The notes beneath the pieces were generated by a model. That model did not search any database. It saw only the letters and a list, made by a program, of their open reading frames with translations, and was not told where the DNA came from. The position numbers and the translations under genes are program-made. Shown one piece after another: positions 15,061 to 17,508 of a DNA stretch of 17,508 nt. Origin of the DNA: an uncultured Ruminococcus sp. (GTDB lineage: Bacteria > Bacillota > Clostridia > Oscillospirales > Acutalibacteraceae); NCBI GenBank assembly GCA_902797065.1, contig CADBRK010000127.1, forward strand, positions 1 to 17,508, in the 5' to 3' direction. The first letter of the stretch is position 1; each line of letters opens with the position of its first letter.

Positions 15061-15264
15061 TCATATTCTTTCAAACATTACTGTTTGTTCCTTCATTGAT
15101 ATCTTTGTAACCTTAAAACCAAACTCCGTCAATTCCTTTTTATAATTCAGGAACGAGTGATCTATCGGCACGCCGGTTATATTCTCTATCTCGGAAAATG
15201 TAAGCTTAAAGCTGCTTGTGCCGTTTTCTTCTATCCAGTTCCATAATGATTCGTATTTACTCAT
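15061..15264 (-). CDS. DUF7662-like small protein
   Basis: A 67-aa protein with the pattern KYESLWNWIEENG at the N-terminus, then a short helix LTFSEIENITGVPID, HSFLNYKKEL, and a final beta-rich part with KISMKEQTVMF. This matches what I recall of DUF7662, a small winged-helix-like family of unknown function often found near restriction or accessory genes. The start lies three bases after the yjdF stop, with a weak ribosome site (AGGGG) inside the end of yjdF, so translation is probably coupled. Confidence 0.75.
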   Translation of the reverse strand: MSKYESLWNWIEENGTSSFKLTFSEIENITGVPIDHSFLNYKKELTEFGFKVTKISMKEQTVMFERI

Positions 15265-15267
15265 TTT

Positions 15268-15675
15268 TCAGAGACCCCTGTGCTTCTCTTTTCGTTTTTG
15301 TTGTTTCAGTTCAAACTGCCGCAGTTTTTCGGCTTCTCTTTGCTCACGGGAAATCTCTTTTCGTTCGATCTTCATTTCCTCACGCTGCTTCTGCAATGCC
15401 TGCTGAGATCTGGTGCCGATACCTGTATTTTCAAGCTGCCTTCGCGCATTTCTCTGGCGGCGCTTAGGGTTATCAGCTTTTTGCTTTATTTCGGTTTTCA
15501 CGGGCGCGCTGAACCTGAGGCAATAGTAATTTCCGAGAATAAAGTCATATATCTCTGCGTCGGTCGGCTCTGCGCCGAACACTATTCTGCAAACGGACAG
15601 TTTGCCTCCGTCAAATTTCTCGAACACGCCGACCCAGAACGGGTCATCAAAGAAAACTGTCAGCTTACCCTCCAT
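15268..15675 (-). CDS. yjdF: YjdF family protein (DUF2992)
   Basis: A 135-aa protein with the YjdF layout: an N-terminal beta-rich domain starting KLTVFFDDPFWVGVFEK, then FGAEPTDAEIYDFI, followed by a long, highly basic helical tail (from about 64) with TGIGTRSQQALQKQ and the conserved end FELKQQKRKEKHRG. In many Firmicutes yjdF follows the yjdF RNA element, which senses azaaromatic compounds; the protein's own biochemical role is not established. Here it follows a mini-gene whose frame-restored version would overlap its start, and I see no riboswitch directly upstream. AAGGAAG lies 4-5 bases before ATG. The neighbouring CAT-like and TetR genes fit a response to xenobiotics. Confidence 0.92.
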   Translation of the reverse strand: MEGKLTVFFDDPFWVGVFEKFDGGKLSVCRIVFGAEPTDAEIYDFILGNYYCLRFSAPVKTEIKQKADNPKRRQRNARRQLENTGIGTRSQQALQKQREEMKIERKEISREQREAEKLRQFELKQQKRKEKHRGL

Positions 15676-15788
15676 TTTCTTCCTTAAACGATGCTATATA
15701 CTTTGGCAAAACGAGTTTCATAAACACAAAAAAATCTGCTGATCTCAGGCGTTACATTAAAATCAATTCTGATCTGTCGTACTACCAT
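15665..15788 (-). pseudogene. Frameshifted mini-gene before yjdF
   Basis: An ATG at 15788 has an excellent ribosome site, AGGAGG at 15798-15803, directly after the DUF3795 stop. As sequenced, the frame gives 34 aa ending at 15684. Removing one base from the seven-base homopolymer at 15728-15734 (T7 in the mRNA sense) gives a more natural 40-aa product (ends FKEENGG) stopping at 15665, overlapping the yjdF start by 11 bases. The first half (QIRIDFNVTPEISRF) resembles, from recall, the N-terminus of some clostridial metallo-beta-lactamase-fold hydrolases, so it may be a deletion remnant. A sequencing indel, a slippery frameshift site or a genuine 34-aa peptide are alternatives. Confidence 0.45.
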
Positions 15789-15804
15789 GCTGTTTTACCT
15801 CCTG

Positions 15805-16242
15805 TCAGCGTCTTTTATACATCACTATTTCCGGGTTGCTCCCGTCTTTTCCATAGGTGCAGATCAATATAAACGTCGTATCAGCGACAACGCCGCAGCA
15901 AATGTCCGTATCGGGAATCTCGATCTGCGTACCAATGTAATTGTTTTTATCATCTAGGAATTTCACCTTTTCACCGCTCGGAAGCTTATATTCAAGATTA
16001 ACAAATTCACCTACAAGCTCGAAAAGGTTTTCCGCTGCCGGTAAGTTCTCGGCTTTAAGCAAATTGTTGATCTCGCCCTTTAGCTGTTCCTTAAACGTCT
16101 CATACGCCGCCATACCGCCGATCTTTATATATTCGGCAGCTGTACATCTGCCTCCGAACGGAGAACCGCAGGTACTCACACAGCCTTTACATTTTTCTCC
16201 AAAACTGCAGCCTTCGCAGACTGCTCCGCAATATGTCTTCAT
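15805..16242 (-). CDS. DUF3795-like Cys-rich protein
   Basis: A 145-aa protein. The first 35 residues hold eight Cys (CGAVCEGC, CKGC, CGSPFGGRC), the pattern of DUF3795 proteins, and probably bind zinc or an iron-sulfur cluster. A helix follows (KIGGMAAYETFKEQLKGEINNL) and then a beta-rich half with two adjacent Cys at about 114-115. The biochemical role of the family is unknown. AGGAGGG lies about 8 bases before ATG. It lies 23 bases after the CAT-like gene and is followed immediately by the mini-gene, so it is part of the leftward cluster. Confidence 0.8.
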   Translation of the reverse strand: MKTYCGAVCEGCSFGEKCKGCVSTCGSPFGGRCTAAEYIKIGGMAAYETFKEQLKGEINNLLKAENLPAAENLFELVGEFVNLEYKLPSGEKVKFLDDKNNYIGTQIEIPDTDICCGVVADTTFILICTYGKDGSNPEIVMYKRR

Positions 16243-16265
16243 AAAAAATACCCTCCTGTTTTATA

Positions 16266-16928
16266 TTATCTTAGTTTGTTCATTTCTTTCTGTAAGTTCT
16301 CAAGAAATCTGCCTGCGTGTGCGCCGTCCATCTGCGTATGATGAAACCGGAACGAGATTGGCAAATAATACCGCAACAGCTTTTTTCTGTATCTTCCCCA
16401 GATCAGAAACGGATTATTGAACACACCGCAGTATGCGTTTACTGCGCCGTCTAATTCGGTATCAATGATAGCCGATGTGCCGATAACCATACTGTCCGCC
16501 GAAAGGTCATGATCGATACAGCTATCAAAAACGTTACGAGTAAGTTTCAGGTAATCATAATTAAATGCAGTAAGATCATCAGAAAACGGAATATCGCAGG
16601 AGTTTACCTCTCCGTTCTTGTTTTTTACGATCGTATTCACAGCAATTCTATCGTACTTTATCAGCTTATTACCGACAGGAAGTAGATAAAACTCCGGAAT
16701 TTCAACTGCTGCCCTGCCGATACAATAGTTCATGAGCATATTGAACTTCAGATGCTTTTTCTTTGTAATTCTGACGAGATTTGTAACATCAAGAGTCTTA
16801 AAAAATGTCACCATCGGATTCGGTGCGTTTATCCAGAGTTTGAATGCCGCTGCACGTGATGTATCATTCGGGTTCACTTCAATAGGCATGATATTCTCAA
16901 GGAATTCCATAGTAAAATACCTGTTCAT
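16266..16928 (-). CDS. Chloramphenicol acetyltransferase-like enzyme
   Basis: A 220-aa protein (228 if the TTG at 16952 is used) of the CAT family, which moves an acetyl group from acetyl-CoA to a hydroxyl acceptor. The C-terminal motif HHTQMDGAHAGRF contains the second His of the pair, the catalytic base, and an Asp four residues later, as in the HHxxxDG signature. The N-terminal half has the CAT-like NALMCY-type strand as FNMLMNYCIG. Chromosomal relatives are common in gut Clostridia and many do not give chloramphenicol resistance, so the acceptor is unknown. Starts: ATG 16928 fits the family's usual NRYFTMEF beginning, but its ribosome site is weak. TTG 16952 is 6 bases after the TetR stop, suggesting coupled translation. 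Confidence 0.85.
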   Translation of the reverse strand: MNRYFTMEFLENIMPIEVNPNDTSRAAAFKLWINAPNPMVTFFKTLDVTNLVRITKKKHLKFNMLMNYCIGRAAVEIPEFYLLPVGNKLIKYDRIAVNTIVKNKNGEVNSCDIPFSDDLTAFNYDYLKLTRNVFDSCIDHDLSADSMVIGTSAIIDTELDGAVNAYCGVFNNPFLIWGRYRKKLLRYYLPISFRFHHTQMDGAHAGRFLENLQKEMNKLR

Positions 16929-16958
16929 CTTTCTTTTATTCGTTGTATTCAAAGTATT

Positions 16959-17507
16959 TTACTCACTCATATACACATCACAAAAATGCCTGATATGCTT
17001 TTCTATGCTTTCCATGACTTCCCTTTCGCACTGCGGCTGTCTGTCTGCTTTAGCGATCAAAAGAACAACGGGTGCGGTAAGTTCTGTCGCAAGAAGTTCC
17101 GGATCATCGTTTTTTAACAGTCCGACTTTCATCATACCTTCAATAATTCTCATATACATTCGCTGTATTCCGTCCAACTGATGCCTGGTTGTGATCTCGG
17201 CAAGGCGAATGCTTCGGAACTGCTCCTGAACGAGAAATTTTCGTATTTTTGCAATCATCGGGTCATGAATGGTAAACGATATTTTTCCCATCGTCATCCG
17301 AATGAATTCTTCCTTGCTTTCCGGAAGCTTTCCGATTTTTCGATCGGAACCAAAGTATTCCTCATAACGAGTTTCCGCAGCGTCGATAATTGCGTTTAGA
17401 ATATCCTCCTTGCCCTTATAGTGTTTAGTCGATTGCAAAATGCCATAAGTGCGCATAAACAGCCGACTTTTTTGATGTTTAACAACTGACTTTTTCTCCG
17501 TTTTGTG
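16959..17507 (-). CDS. TetR-type regulator, open to the window edge, HTH apparently damaged
   Basis: The frame runs from the window edge to a TAA at 16959. The conserved TetR segment HYKGKEDILNAIIDAAETRY is followed by a normal all-helical ligand-binding domain. Upstream, the frame stays open through RLFMRTYG, which looks like the end of TetR helix 1, but only about 11 residues separate LF from HYKGK. Family members have about 26, holding the helix-turn-helix recognition helix. About 15 residues therefore appear to be missing, in frame. The ATG at 17456 lacks a ribosome site, so the true start is probably outside the window. The gene is 6 bases from the CAT-like gene and probably regulated it. 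It may now be unable to bind DNA. Confidence 0.75.
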   Translation of the reverse strand, partial: HKTEKKSVVKHQKSRLFMRTYGILQSTKHYKGKEDILNAIIDAAETRYEEYFGSDRKIGKLPESKEEFIRMTMGKISFTIHDPMIAKIRKFLVQEQFRSIRLAEITTRHQLDGIQRMYMRIIEGMMKVGLLKNDDPELLATELTAPVVLLIAKADRQPQCEREVMESIEKHIRHFCDVYMSE

Positions 17508-17508
17508 G

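Noticed and set aside
15676..15804. yjdF riboswitch upstream of yjdF
   Set aside because: The space is taken by an open frame with its own AGGAGG ribosome site; no conserved yjdF-motif structure was recognised by eye.
1..17508. CRISPR array, tRNA, rRNA, insertion sequence or prophage
   Set aside because: No regularly spaced repeats, cloverleaf sequences, transposase or phage structural genes were seen on either strand.

Overview
The window reads as chromosomal DNA of an anaerobic gut-type Firmicute, most likely a Ruminococcus-like member of the Oscillospiraceae (Clostridia). The reasons are a multi-cluster [FeFe] hydrogenase of the NADH-linked type, a short clostridial malic enzyme, a KtrA/KtrB potassium system, and the small clostridial families TIGR04086, TIGR03905, DUF3795, DUF7662 and YjdF. 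GC is moderate, ribosome binding sites are strong (GGAGG/AGGAG), and promoters look like sigma-A type. No rRNA, tRNA, CRISPR array, insertion sequence or prophage is visible. The species assignment is inference from gene content.

Layout. Positions 1-1855 (+) hold the end of a NuoF/HydB-like subunit and a complete [FeFe] hydrogenase, closed by a terminator shared with the convergent gene. Positions 1949-6011 (-) hold ktrB-ktrA, then malic enzyme and a TSCPD protein under their own promoter, then a small membrane protein. Positions 6172-10766 (-) form one probable transcription unit: a consensus promoter, a structured leader of about 120 nt, stand-alone trpB (type 2), an unknown membrane protein, proC, a SpoIIM-like protein and a multi-pass membrane protein, closed by a hairpin terminator at 6123-6149.

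Positions 10862-13720 are accessory. They contain a 508-aa zinc-ribbon protein of unknown function with a small acidic partner, a broken gene upstream of them, and a lone AT-rich 101-aa gene on the opposite strand with a perfect consensus promoter and its own terminator. Positions 13725-14724 hold a cysteine synthase with its own promoter. Positions 14774-17508 (-) are a compact cluster: a TetR-type regulator that appears to lack its DNA-recognition helix, a chloramphenicol-acetyltransferase-like enzyme, a DUF3795 Cys-rich protein, a frameshifted mini-gene, YjdF, DUF7662 and a 48-aa Cys protein.

How the genes work together: the left part is core fermentative metabolism (hydrogen turnover with NADH, malate to pyruvate) and ion homeostasis. 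The middle part combines amino-acid metabolism (tryptophan from indole, proline) with membrane proteins. The right part looks like a small xenobiotic/accessory cluster that is partly decaying. I found no convincing complete new system. The best leads are the trpB leader RNA with a possible anti-Shine-Dalgarno, the 508-aa/76-aa gene pair, and the signs of gene decay at 12695-13101, 15665-15788 and in the TetR gene.
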